Below, piece after piece: positions 46,857-55,970 of a stretch of 64,000 nt of DNA (positions within the stretch are counted from its first letter, which is position 1; every line of letters starts with the position of its first letter). The notes below the pieces were generated by a model that was not told the origin of the DNA, did not search any database, and saw only the letters and a program-made list of their open reading frames with translations. Made by a program: the position numbers and the translations under genes. The stretch is from Campylobacter concisus (GTDB lineage Bacteria > Campylobacterota > Campylobacteria > Campylobacterales > Campylobacteraceae). The stretch spans positions 1,426,001-1,490,000 of the forward strand of contig NZ_CP060707.1 in NCBI RefSeq assembly GCF_003048675.2. Direction: 5' to 3'.

Positions 46857-47896
46857 TTGCTAACAACCTTTTTTATAAATTCTCGCCACTGCTTGATGAT
46901 ATTTTCTTTGCTAAATAAATTTGCACTTTCGCTGGCGTTTTTTGCTAGTTTTTGCCTTAAATTTTCATCTTTTAAAAGCATCTCAAGCTTCTCTTTTAGA
47001 TCATTGCTGTCGCCATTTTTAAAGATAAGCCCGTCAATGCCATCATTTATAAGCTCTCTTGCGCCCACAGTGTCGCTACTTAGCCTAGTGCAACCAAAAG
47101 CGCCTGATTCTATTAGCACATTTGAAAGCCCCTCACTTCGTGAGCTAAGAGTAAAAATTTTTGCCTCGCTATAAAGCTTGCTAACGTCGCTCATGTGACC
47201 TAGAAATTTGACGTTAAGCCCTAAATTTGACGCCATTTGCTTCAGTTCGGCTTCTTGCCTGCCACTGCCTGCGATCTTTATCTCCCAGCCATCAAGCAAG
47301 CTCTTATCCACCTTGCTAAGCGCCTCAAAATAGATATCATAGCCCTTTACCACCTCCAGCCTTGCCACGCTTAAGATGACATTTTGCTTCTCGCAATTTT
47401 CAGGCACATCGATAAAAAGTGGGTTGTGGATGACCTCGCGATTTTTGGCAAATTTATAGTAGTCGTAGTCGCTTTTACTTAGCACGCTTAAGCCATCTAC
47501 AAAGAGGTAGCTAATATCACGCATGGCACTTGCGATTTTGCTTTTTAAGTAGCTGTGCTCGTGGTGCTCGGTTGCTATTAGTTTGCTCTTTAGCCCAGCA
47601 TTTGCCAGCACGCAAGCGACGTTTGTCCAGTCGATAAAGCTAATTATGAGATCAGCCCTTTGCTCTTTAAAAAGCGCTCTAAGAGCCAAAATTTTCTTAA
47701 ATTTTAAAGCCAGTCCCGAGCCAGTGACGTTAAGGTTTATGATATTTATCTTTTCACTAAATTTATAAAGCCCAAGGTCTTCTTCAAGAATAGCGATAGT
47801 GATCTCATTGTCTTTGCAAAGCTCATTTGCAAGCACGTTTAGCACACGTTCAGCCCCGCCGTTTCTAAGCGCAGCTATGACAAAAAGAATTTTCAC
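46853..47896 (-). CDS. PglH-like glycosyltransferase, second copy (GT4)
   Basis: 347 residues from the GTG at 47896, which has GGAGG upstream and overlaps the previous stop as GTGA; the longer frame to 47929 is unlikely. N-terminus VKILFVIAALRNGGAERVLNVLA; donor motif SRSEGLSNVLIESGAFG. It resembles PglH and the adjacent gene at 47893-48951. C. jejuni has a single PglH that adds three GalNAc units, so two related enzymes here suggest a changed or divided elongation step. Sugar specificity cannot be read. Confidence 0.78.
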   Translation of the reverse strand: MKILFVIAALRNGGAERVLNVLANELCKDNEITIAILEEDLGLYKFSEKINIINLNVTGSGLALKFKKILALRALFKEQRADLIISFIDWTNVACVLANAGLKSKLIATEHHEHSYLKSKIASAMRDISYLFVDGLSVLSKSDYDYYKFAKNREVIHNPLFIDVPENCEKQNVILSVARLEVVKGYDIYFEALSKVDKSLLDGWEIKIAGSGRQEAELKQMASNLGLNVKFLGHMSDVSKLYSEAKIFTLSSRSEGLSNVLIESGAFGCTRLSSDTVGARELINDGIDGLIFKNGDSNDLKEKLEMLLKDENLRQKLAKNASESANLFSKENIIKQWREFIKKVVSK

Positions 47897-48951
47897 TTCA
47901 CACCTCCAAGCTTTAAAAGCTCCAGCCATTTTTTATAAATTTGCTCCACGCTAAACTCATCAAGTCTAGCTCTTGCGTTTTTGGTAAATTCGCCCATTTT
48001 TGCTTCATCTTGCAGCAAATTTGCAAGCTTTTCGCTCATCTGATCAGCGTCATTTATCTCGCAAAGCAAGCCATCAAAACCATCTTTTATAAGCTCTTTT
48101 GCCCCGCTAGTTCTTGTCGCAACCCGCACACAGTCGTAGTTTATCGCCTCTATCAATGTGTTTCCAAGACCCTCGAAATTTGAACAAGAGAGCAGCACCT
48201 TTGCCCTTTTATAAAGCGAGGCGATGTCACTTACATTGCCTAAAAACTGGACATCAGCGCCTAAATTTTTAGCTAAATTTTCTAAATTTGCTCTCTCGCC
48301 GCCATCTCCAGCGACAGCGAATTTATAGCCGCTTTGCTTTAGGCTTGCAGCCACTCTTACAAACATTTCGCAGTTTTTTATCTTATTTAGTCTGCCAACA
48401 AAGATGACTAAATTTTCTTTATCAAAACTCTCACTGCGCACCTCTTCAAAGAGTGGGTTGTAAATTTTCATCACATTTTTGCAAAATTTCGAGTAGTAGC
48501 TAAGATCCTCGTCGCTTAATACGCTAAGTGCGTTAGCAAATGGATAGCTTATGCGTCTTAGCACCTTAAAAATGGCTCTTTTTGGTGCAAGATAGTTTGT
48601 GTGCTCGCTTATGATTATAGGCGTTTTTAGCCCAGCTGAGCTAAAGAGCACCAAGGTATTTACGGCATCTAAAAATGATATCACAGCGTCAAATTTGCCC
48701 TCTCGTATGAGCGCTCTTAAAGCAAGCACCTTTGAAACTCTCTTTTTTAAATTTCCAACAAAGCCAAGCTCATCAGCCCCAACGCCTAAATTTATAAGCT
48801 TCACACCACTTGCTAGCTCGTAAAATGGCTCATCTTTGTCAAATTTAACAAGGCTTACCTCGTGATCCATGCTAAATCTTGATGCGATCACCGCGCAAAC
48901 TCTCTCCGCACCGCCACTTCTAAGTGTTGATGTGACAAATAATATCCTCAT
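47893..48951 (-). CDS. pglH: PglH-like glycosyltransferase (GT4)
   Basis: 352 residues: ILFVTSTLRSGGAERVCAVIA, VISFLDAVNTLVLFSSAGLK, IISEHTNYLAPKRAIFKVLR and VGRLNKIKNCEMFVRVAAS closely follow C. jejuni PglH; the donor motif is SNFEGLGNTLIEAINYD. By analogy it is the chain-extending GalNAc transferase with a size ruler. It overlaps its neighbours by 4 bp on each side. Symbol assigned to this copy because it is the nearer match in wording. Confidence 0.75.
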   Translation of the reverse strand: MRILFVTSTLRSGGAERVCAVIASRFSMDHEVSLVKFDKDEPFYELASGVKLINLGVGADELGFVGNLKKRVSKVLALRALIREGKFDAVISFLDAVNTLVLFSSAGLKTPIIISEHTNYLAPKRAIFKVLRRISYPFANALSVLSDEDLSYYSKFCKNVMKIYNPLFEEVRSESFDKENLVIFVGRLNKIKNCEMFVRVAASLKQSGYKFAVAGDGGERANLENLAKNLGADVQFLGNVSDIASLYKRAKVLLSCSNFEGLGNTLIEAINYDCVRVATRTSGAKELIKDGFDGLLCEINDADQMSEKLANLLQDEAKMGEFTKNARARLDEFSVEQIYKKWLELLKLGGVK

Positions 48952-49880
48952 ACGCCAAACCTTTGTTTGATCTTCACTCTAAGCCTTGAAAGTGCTGGTA
49001 AAATGCCACTTGGAAGCGGGCAAAGCAGCAAAAATATAAACGCCTCTTTACTAAATTTAATGCTAAGACTTTTAAAGATACACCTTAGCATAAGGCCATA
49101 TTCGCCTGCTATTTTGGCGTAGTAAGCGGCGTTTTTATACTGCATAGCTAGAAATTTTGGCTCATTTTTTATAGCGATATCGTAGTGCAAATTTGCTGTT
49201 TTGATGTAAGCGTTTGCCACGTTTAGCGCGTGCTTGCCAGCATTTAACGTCGCACTATCGCTTCTTGCTATGCGGTAGATGTAAAGTGGCTTTTTAAGGT
49301 AGAAGACATTTTTTTCAAAAAAGCGGATGTAAAGCTCGTTTTCGCCGCCAAAAATGCTCTCATCAAACCTAAAATCATCTATAAATTCACGCGAAAAAAG
49401 CTTAAAATACTCGCCATTTATCCGCCCGCAGTGGTAATCAACCTTGCTCATCGCCCCACTCTTGCTATATGGGCTTCTACCAGCCACGACCTCTGTCATC
49501 ACGCCATCTTTTTCGCAGATCGCGTCTGCAAAAACGCACGAATACTCGCCACTTTTTAAAATTTCATAGCACAAAGCAATCGCCTCTGGTAAAAGCTCAT
49601 CGTCATCGTCAAGTAAGCAGACAAACTCGCCAGTTGCGTTGTCAAAGCCGTTATTTTTATTGCCATTTGGGCTCTTTTTGTGAGCGCTGTTTTTTACAAA
49701 TTTGATCCTTGCGTCGTTAAAACTCTTGCAAATTTCACTCGCACTCTCGTCATCGCCGTCATCGGTCACAACTATTTCTAAATTTTTATAGCTTTGAGCT
49801 AGAGCGCTTTTTATGGCCTTTTTTAAAAGCTCTGGACGCTTGTAGGTCGCTGTTACGATGCTGATTAATGGCTCGCTCAT
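48948..49880 (-). CDS. pglI: PglI-like branching glycosyltransferase (GT2)
   Basis: 310 residues, GT-A fold: [29 protein letters not shown], and the metal-binding CLLDDDDELLPEA. Length and place in the locus match C. jejuni PglI (309 residues), which adds the glucose branch. The donor could differ here because UDP-sugar modifying enzymes are encoded upstream. It abuts the GT25 gene. Confidence 0.72.
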   Translation of the reverse strand: MSEPLISIVTATYKRPELLKKAIKSALAQSYKNLEIVVTDDGDDESASEICKSFNDARIKFVKNSAHKKSPNGNKNNGFDNATGEFVCLLDDDDELLPEAIALCYEILKSGEYSCVFADAICEKDGVMTEVVAGRSPYSKSGAMSKVDYHCGRINGEYFKLFSREFIDDFRFDESIFGGENELYIRFFEKNVFYLKKPLYIYRIARSDSATLNAGKHALNVANAYIKTANLHYDIAIKNEPKFLAMQYKNAAYYAKIAGEYGLMLRCIFKSLSIKFSKEAFIFLLLCPLPSGILPALSRLRVKIKQRFGV

Positions 49881-50642
49881 TTAGCCCCTTTTAAAAATTC
49901 TCTCATAGCCTTGAAGTTTTTCAAGCCGTGAGAAAAGTATAAATTTAAATGTTTTTATATAGGCCTTTAAATTTGCGCTGTATCCTCTCTCAAGGCGCTC
50001 GCCCTCGATGTTTGAGCCGCTTAGATCAGTTGGATGTGCAAAAAGGTCGCAAAAATACATCTGCATATCATTAACGCCAAGCAAATAGTCCCAAACATCG
50101 GTCGTGCAAAGCGCATTTTTATGAATTTCAAGCAAATTTTTAGCGCTTTTTTTAGTTAGCACATAAGCCCCAGCTCTATAAATGCTTGAAAATGAGTGCT
50201 TTGAGACCTGCCAAAGTGGCTTGCTTAGGCTAGTATCCACCTTTTTGCCAAAGGCGCTAAACCTGCCCTCTAGCCCATCTTGCATGCCACATATGAGCAC
50301 GCTCTCTTCTGGTATTTTGCTAGCTGCTAAAAAGGCCTCTTTTATCGCCTCATCATCTCCGATCACGTCATCTTCAAAGATGAGGGCAAATTTCGCATCA
50401 CTTGCTAAAAAAGCCTCATAGGCTTTCACATGCGAGAGCGAACAGCCAACCTCAGCAGGGCTTAGAACCTTGCCGTAAGCTTTGAACGATGGCGAAATGA
50501 TCTTATAGTACTCCCTCGCGTTTAGCTCCCTGCCATCAACTGCGTCTATTAGATTAAAGCTATCATAAGAGCCAAATTTCTGCTGCAAAAGCTCGCGCCT
50601 TTTGGTGTCTTTAGCCAAAGAGATCAGATAAATTTCATTCAT
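49881..50642 (-). CDS. Glycosyltransferase family 25 protein
   Basis: 253 residues: IYLISLAKDTKRRELLQQKF, VLSPAEVGCSLSHVKAYEAF and the acidic FALIFEDDVIGDDEA are the GT25 (LgtB/LgtE, 'LPS biosynthesis') signatures. These usually transfer galactose to a lipooligosaccharide core in the cytoplasm. It has no counterpart in the C. jejuni pgl locus. Zero-gap spacing to the flippase and GT2 genes places it in the same pathway. Confidence 0.82.
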   Translation of the reverse strand: MNEIYLISLAKDTKRRELLQQKFGSYDSFNLIDAVDGRELNAREYYKIISPSFKAYGKVLSPAEVGCSLSHVKAYEAFLASDAKFALIFEDDVIGDDEAIKEAFLAASKIPEESVLICGMQDGLEGRFSAFGKKVDTSLSKPLWQVSKHSFSSIYRAGAYVLTKKSAKNLLEIHKNALCTTDVWDYLLGVNDMQMYFCDLFAHPTDLSGSNIEGERLERGYSANLKAYIKTFKFILFSRLEKLQGYERIFKRG

Positions 50643-52160
50643 TTAAGACCTTTTAAATTTTTTTAAAATTTTACGCCAGACTATGCCTCGCTCGAAGGCA
50701 TTAAAAAACAAAAAATATCCCAAAACATAAGCTGCGCCGGCGTATATCGCAGCAAAGATAGCAAATTTTAGCCAGTTATCTAAGCTCACAAAGTCCTTGC
50801 AGGCAAACATCGCAAGCACACAGAGCGCAAAAACGGCTAAATTTTTAAAATAAACCCCATAAAACGTGGTGAGTTTCACCTCTAAATTTAAGGCGGCATT
50901 TATGAGGTCAAAGCCAAGAATTCTTATACTATAAAAAACGGCTGCGACGATGACGATACCATAAACGCCGTAGCCACTAAATTTAAGCAGTGCGATCTGC
51001 GCTATGATCGTGCTAACACCAAGGATAGTGTTGGCAATGGCTGGTCGGCGAAGCTTGTTTGTCGCGCTATCAAGGTTAAAAAGCGAAAAAACAAAGCTTA
51101 TAAAGACGATCGGCACTAGCGTGATCATCGAGACGTTGTAGATAAATTTAACCTCTTCTGCGCTTTTAAAAGGTAGCCAAAGCGTGTAAAAATCAAGCCC
51201 GAAAACGACGAAAAATGCAGCCGGAGCGCTCATCACAAAGGCGATCACCTTCATTGAAAATTTAGCCTCTTTTATGAGGTCCGTGATCAAATTTTTAGAG
51301 TAAAGCTCGACAAATTTTGGCGCAAAGATACCGCTAAGCTGCGCTACAAAGCTCTCAAGTATGATAGGAGCGGCCTTGGCGACTGAAAGAAGGCCAGTGG
51401 CGTTTGCACTTACGAAAATATTGCAGATAAAAAGGTCCATGCCTGTTAAAAGTATGCGGTTTAGCGCATTAAAGCTGTTCCAAATGCCAGAGCTTAAAAG
51501 CTCTTTTATCTTAGAAAAGTCAAATTTACTAAGGCTAAATTTTAGCTCCGGTGTGATGCGAGCTGACATAAAAATGGTGCTAAAAAAGACAAAAAGGCTA
51601 GCAACTAGCGCTGAAATGGCGATGTATGAGATAAATGGCTTAAAAAAGAAAAAGAGCGCCACGATGAGAGCTGCTAGGATCGCGCTTGAGATGGCGTTTC
51701 TGATGGAGAGTAAGTAGAGCTTGTTTGTCACAAAAGCACAAACCGTCAAAACGCCGTTAAATAGCCCAACGCAGAAATTTATAAAGTAAAAAACAAGGGT
51801 CATTCTCACGTCAAAGAGTAAATTTTCAGGGACATTTAAAAAGCTTTGCAAATTTAGTATAAAAACAGAGCTAAGCACTACGACTACGGCGCAAAAGAAG
51901 ATATTTACAACAAGCACTGATGAGTAGTAGGTGTTTGCAAGGTTTAGGTCTTTTTTGTGCCACGCATGAGCGACAAAGCGCCCGCTCACTGAGTTTATCG
52001 CCACGCTCACGACTGCTGCGTAGCTAACGATGGCGTTACTAAGTCCCACAAAACCAAATGCCTCGTTGCCAAGACTTTTTAAGATAAATGGCGTAAGAAA
52101 GAAATTTATGCCCATTGATACGACAAAAACGACGATCGAGCTTATTAGATTGATTAGCAT
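50643..52160 (-). CDS. Wzx/MATE-like polysaccharide flippase
   Basis: 505 residues with about 12-14 membrane spans and no ATPase motifs. The first span pair GINFFLTPFILKSLGNEAFG and mid-protein NRILLTGMDLFICNIFV fit the polysaccharide (Wzx/RfbX/MurJ-like) exporters. It would flip an undecaprenyl-linked glycan across the inner membrane by ion coupling. C. jejuni uses the ABC flippase PglK at this step and no PglK is in this window. It overlaps the second oligosaccharyltransferase by 1 bp. Confidence 0.8.
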   Translation of the reverse strand: MLINLISSIVVFVVSMGINFFLTPFILKSLGNEAFGFVGLSNAIVSYAAVVSVAINSVSGRFVAHAWHKKDLNLANTYYSSVLVVNIFFCAVVVVLSSVFILNLQSFLNVPENLLFDVRMTLVFYFINFCVGLFNGVLTVCAFVTNKLYLLSIRNAISSAILAALIVALFFFFKPFISYIAISALVASLFVFFSTIFMSARITPELKFSLSKFDFSKIKELLSSGIWNSFNALNRILLTGMDLFICNIFVSANATGLLSVAKAAPIILESFVAQLSGIFAPKFVELYSKNLITDLIKEAKFSMKVIAFVMSAPAAFFVVFGLDFYTLWLPFKSAEEVKFIYNVSMITLVPIVFISFVFSLFNLDSATNKLRRPAIANTILGVSTIIAQIALLKFSGYGVYGIVIVAAVFYSIRILGFDLINAALNLEVKLTTFYGVYFKNLAVFALCVLAMFACKDFVSLDNWLKFAIFAAIYAGAAYVLGYFLFFNAFERGIVWRKILKKFKRS

Positions 52161-54289
52161 TAGACTTTTAACCTGTAAATTTTTACGCCACTTGAGATGA
52201 CAAATGGCTCAAAGTATCGCTCATCTGCTCGCTCAAATATAAAAAGCTGCACAAGGGCTGAATTTAAGGCATTTTCATCAACTAAAACCACGCGTGCATA
52301 GTCCTCCAAAAACAAAACAGAAATTTTCGCCTTGTTGTCGATAGTTTTTTCATCTATTTGTAGCTCTTTGCCAGAGCCTTTTATCTTATAAAAGGACTTT
52401 ACCGCCACTTTTTCGCCATTTTGTGTGATAAATTTTGGCTCTTTTAGCGGCAAGATATAGCCATTTCCAAGATCTATGCCAGCCTCGCTAATGCTATTTA
52501 TAGGGCTAATGTAGTAAAAAAACTCCTCTTTTGGCCTCTCACCGCTCATAACATCAATGTAGCTATATCTAAAGATGTTTGGAGCGATATCTATCATATC
52601 TGGCACAAGATAGTAAAAAACCTCTTTTTTTGCCGCTGGCAGAGTGAAATTTGTGCTTTCAAGCTGGCTTAAAAAGAGATTTAGATCGCTTGTATTGTGA
52701 TCTTTTAAAATTTCTTCTAGCACTCTACTCTTTTTCTCAAACGATATGTCGTTATACTCGCTCACTACTCTTGCAAGCTTAGCCGAGCTTGCCTCATCTT
52801 TTCTTAATGCAAGGCTAACAAAATAGCCGTTCTCACCGCCTTGCCTGCCAGGATCATTTAGTGTCTTAACATCAGCAAAGTATCTTACCGCATATCCATA
52901 ATCCCACCACGAAAGCACGTAATCATCGCGCTTAGCAGCTTTTTTTAACTGATCAAGTGCCATTGCCTCATCGTGCGTGATCAAAGTATGCGGTCTATAA
53001 GAGTAAGCGATCTCTAAATTTGGAGCAAGCGCAGCAGCTGCAAAGATAAAAAAGGATAAATTTTTAAGAGAATTTCTAAGGTCAAATAAATTTAAAAAAA
53101 AGTGTAAGAAATACCCAAAACCAAGTGCAACAAGTGGCGTTACATACATGGCAAATCTAACTCCGCCAAATAGCGATAAAGCGCCAAGTCCAAGCAGTGG
53201 CAAGCTAAGTAAAAATGGTCGAAATTTAAAGCAAAGCGCTAGATATCCAACCGCTGCAGCTAGCAAAATAAGGATATTTCCAGCCATGAAATAGACAAAG
53301 TATAAAGGGCTAGCGCTTTTTACCTCATCAATTAGCGTGTATTCGCTTATAAAGTGAAATTTACTTGCAACCTCTGAACTGCTTTTTAAAACGTAACTGC
53401 CAATCTTTGAGATGATAAGATCAAAACCACCAAAATAGATAAAAATAGCTAGCATAATAGCTAGAAAAATGCTTAAATTTCTAGGTGAAAGTAGTTTTTT
53501 ATATTTGCAAAAAATGGCGTAAAATGAAGCAATAACCGCTAAATTTAAAATCAAAATTTTATTTGCGATGAGTGGATCTTTTGAAAAAATATTGAAACTA
53601 ACGATGCTTATAAACATAAAAAATATCGCTTGGTAGTTTTCTATCCTGCTTCGCATAAAAGCAAGCGTGTAGATAAAAAAGATAAAGATAATGCTTAAAA
53701 TAAGAGCATAAGAGCTTTGATACCACCAAAGATAAAGCGATACAAAAACTCCAGGCAAAACGATAAATTTTTGTTCATTTGCATTTAAAAGTCTGATCAA
53801 AAGATAGATGATGAAAAGCGCAAACGTAACATTTAGCATATCGCTATCAAAATAGCCAAGCGACGTTCTTACAAGATAACCTGGCAAGATAACACTCATA
53901 AATGCCGCCACAGCTCCAGCTTTTAGAGCTTTAAACTCATTTGATATCAAGATAACTGGAAGCGCGATAAGTGGTGCTAAAAGCGCGCTCATATAAAATA
54001 TCACGCTTTCGATCTTGAAAGGTAAAATTTTGCAAATATAAAAAACTATTGTTGAGATTGGGTGATTAAAGGGGCTAAAGTCACTTTGCTGATGAAAGCC
54101 AGCAAGCATATCTCTAGCGCCCTCTGCGTAATAGTATGCGTCATTTGTCGTAAGCATAAATTCGCCATTAAAGTAAAACTCTGGCATATCCTTTGCCCAC
54201 AATACCCAAAGCATCCTAGCTGCAAATCCAAACAGATAAGCAGCTAGAAAGATAAGTAAAATTTTACAATTTACGCTTACTTTGTGCAC
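52160..54289 (-). CDS. Second PglB-type oligosaccharyltransferase
   Basis: 709 residues from a GTG start with AAGGA upstream. It has the STT3 layout: about 13 spans, D50 (NDAYYYAEGARD), D148/D150 (GYFDSDML), E322 and WWDYG at 461-465. Aligning from E322 to the following basic loop without gaps against the classical copy puts F334 where that enzyme has R325, the -2 sequon-reading arginine; TIQE reads LIDE. It should be an active transferase with relaxed or different acceptor choice. Together with the adjacent flippase it could form a separate unit. Confidence 0.88.
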   Translation of the reverse strand: MHKVSVNCKILLIFLAAYLFGFAARMLWVLWAKDMPEFYFNGEFMLTTNDAYYYAEGARDMLAGFHQQSDFSPFNHPISTIVFYICKILPFKIESVIFYMSALLAPLIALPVILISNEFKALKAGAVAAFMSVILPGYLVRTSLGYFDSDMLNVTFALFIIYLLIRLLNANEQKFIVLPGVFVSLYLWWYQSSYALILSIIFIFFIYTLAFMRSRIENYQAIFFMFISIVSFNIFSKDPLIANKILILNLAVIASFYAIFCKYKKLLSPRNLSIFLAIMLAIFIYFGGFDLIISKIGSYVLKSSSEVASKFHFISEYTLIDEVKSASPLYFVYFMAGNILILLAAAVGYLALCFKFRPFLLSLPLLGLGALSLFGGVRFAMYVTPLVALGFGYFLHFFLNLFDLRNSLKNLSFFIFAAAALAPNLEIAYSYRPHTLITHDEAMALDQLKKAAKRDDYVLSWWDYGYAVRYFADVKTLNDPGRQGGENGYFVSLALRKDEASSAKLARVVSEYNDISFEKKSRVLEEILKDHNTSDLNLFLSQLESTNFTLPAAKKEVFYYLVPDMIDIAPNIFRYSYIDVMSGERPKEEFFYYISPINSISEAGIDLGNGYILPLKEPKFITQNGEKVAVKSFYKIKGSGKELQIDEKTIDNKAKISVLFLEDYARVVLVDENALNSALVQLFIFERADERYFEPFVISSGVKIYRLKV

Positions 54290-54297
54290 TAAATTCC

Positions 54298-55530
54298 TTA
54301 CAGCCTAGCGTCAGCCTCTGGGTAGATATTTTTTATATCATAAACCAAGTGGCCTTTTAGGTTAAGCTTTTTAAATTCATTATGAGCTACGGCGATCACG
54401 ATGCAGTCGTAGTCGTCTAGGTTATACTCTTTTACTAGATCAAAGCCGTACTCGTGTTTTACCTCAGCGCTATCAGCCCAAGGATCAGTCACATCGACCT
54501 TGCAGCCAAAGTCTTTTAGCTCATCAACCACGTCTATAACGCGAGAGTTTCTTATATCTGGGCAGTTTTCTTTAAATGTCATACCAAGAACAAGCACGCG
54601 CGCTTTGTTGATAAGCACGCCTTTTCTTATCATTAGTTTTATCACTTGATCGGCTGCATATCTACCCATATCATCGTTGATGCGGCGACCTGCTAGGATC
54701 ATTTCAGGGTTGTAGCCTACCTCTTGAGCTTTGTGAGTTAGGTAGTATGGATCTACGCCGATGCAGTGACCGCCGACTAGACCTGGACGGAAATTTAAGA
54801 AATTCCACTTAGTACCTGCAGCCTCAAGCACGTCGATAGTGTTGATGTGGAGCTTTTCAAACAGCATCGCAAGCTCGTTTATAAAGGCGATGTTGATGTC
54901 GCGCTGAGTATTCTCGATGACCTTTGCTGCCTCTGCTACTTTGATGCTTGAAGCTTTGTGAGTGCCAGCTGTGATGATCGAGCGATAAATTTCATCGACC
55001 TTGTCAGCGATCTCTGGAGTTGAGCCACTTGTGATCTTTTTGATCTTTGTAACAGTGTGCTCTTTATCACCTGGGTTTATGCGCTCTGGAGAGTAGCCGC
55101 AGAAGAAGTCTTTGTTAAATTTAAGCCCACTCTTTTCAAGAAGTGGCACGCAAATTTCTTCTGTAACGCCTGGATAAACGGTGCTTTCATAGACAACGAT
55201 GTCTCCTTTTTTAAGCACTTTTGCCACGCTCTCAGTCGCTTTTACCACTGGGGTTAGATCAGGGCGTTTGTTCTTATCTATCGGAGTTGGGACGGTTACG
55301 ATGAAGAAGTTGCAACTTCTGATGTCATCTAAATTTAGGCTAAATTTCATGCCATTATCGATCGCTTTTTTCATCTGCTCGTTGCTAAGCTCAAGCGTTC
55401 TATCATAGCCACTTTTAAGCTCTTCTATACGTTTTGCATTTACGTCAAAGCCGACCACTTCGTACTTTTCACTAAAAGCTGCTGCTAGTGGAAGTCCCAC
55501 ATATCCAAGTCCTACTACTGCTATTTTCAT
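54298..55530 (-). CDS. UDP-N-acetylhexosamine 6-dehydrogenase (WbpO/TviB family)
   Basis: 410 residues: VVGLGYVGLPLAAAFSEKYEVVGFD (NAD site), FIVTVPTPIDKNKRPDL, VYESTVYPGVTEE, GYSPERINPGDKEHT, and the catalytic Cys in GLVGGHCIGVDPYYLT. This wording is the UDP-GlcNAc/UDP-GalNAc dehydrogenase branch (TviB/WbpO/VipA) rather than UDP-glucose dehydrogenase. The product would be a UDP-HexNAcA. It overlaps the ecotin-like gene by 4 bp and is 8 bp before the second oligosaccharyltransferase. Confidence 0.85.
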   Translation of the reverse strand: MKIAVVGLGYVGLPLAAAFSEKYEVVGFDVNAKRIEELKSGYDRTLELSNEQMKKAIDNGMKFSLNLDDIRSCNFFIVTVPTPIDKNKRPDLTPVVKATESVAKVLKKGDIVVYESTVYPGVTEEICVPLLEKSGLKFNKDFFCGYSPERINPGDKEHTVTKIKKITSGSTPEIADKVDEIYRSIITAGTHKASSIKVAEAAKVIENTQRDINIAFINELAMLFEKLHINTIDVLEAAGTKWNFLNFRPGLVGGHCIGVDPYYLTHKAQEVGYNPEMILAGRRINDDMGRYAADQVIKLMIRKGVLINKARVLVLGMTFKENCPDIRNSRVIDVVDELKDFGCKVDVTDPWADSAEVKHEYGFDLVKEYNLDDYDCIVIAVAHNEFKKLNLKGHLVYDIKNIYPEADARL

Positions 55531-55970
55531 TTCTCTTTCCTTTTTAAAATTTTTGGTTTTATCGTTTTTAAACGTTCATAAATTCTTATCTCTGCGCCCA
55601 CGCCTTGTGGGGTTACGATCTTAATGGGGCTAATGCCAGGCAAAATTTGAGTAAATTCATAATAAATTTGCCTCTTTTTACTTTTGCCGCCACAAGGTTT
55701 AAGCGGCACATCTTCTGCGCTAAATTCATAATAAACCCCGCTTTTATCCCCTTTTTTATCTAAATGTCCGCCCTCTAGCATAGCAAATTCGCAATCCGTT
55801 TGCACCTCTTTAAAAAATGCAGCTTCATATTTAAAATAATCATTCGGCATCTTTGAGATGGGCAACTCAAAAACCTGCTCTTGCATCTTTGCTTCGCTTT
55901 TGCCTGCCTCATCGCTAGCAAAAAGCGCAAAAGGCAATAAACAAGCTATGAGAGATAAAATTTGCTTCAT
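55527..55970 (-). CDS. Ecotin-like periplasmic serine protease inhibitor
   Basis: 147 residues. A signal peptide (MKQILSLIACLLPFALFA, cleavage after about A18) precedes a domain reading like ecotin: QVFELPISKMPNDYFKYEAA, EVQTDCEFAMLEGGHLDKKG, then PCGGKSKKRQIYYEF and ISPIKIVTPQGVGAEIRIYE. C60 and C93 align with the ecotin disulfide (C50-C87 in E. coli). The P1 position (Met84 in E. coli) falls on L90, which favours elastase- or chymotrypsin-like targets. It overlaps both flanking UDP-sugar dehydrogenase genes by 4 bp. Distant match, read by eye. Confidence 0.72.
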   Translation of the reverse strand: MKQILSLIACLLPFALFASDEAGKSEAKMQEQVFELPISKMPNDYFKYEAAFFKEVQTDCEFAMLEGGHLDKKGDKSGVYYEFSAEDVPLKPCGGKSKKRQIYYEFTQILPGISPIKIVTPQGVGAEIRIYERLKTIKPKILKRKEK

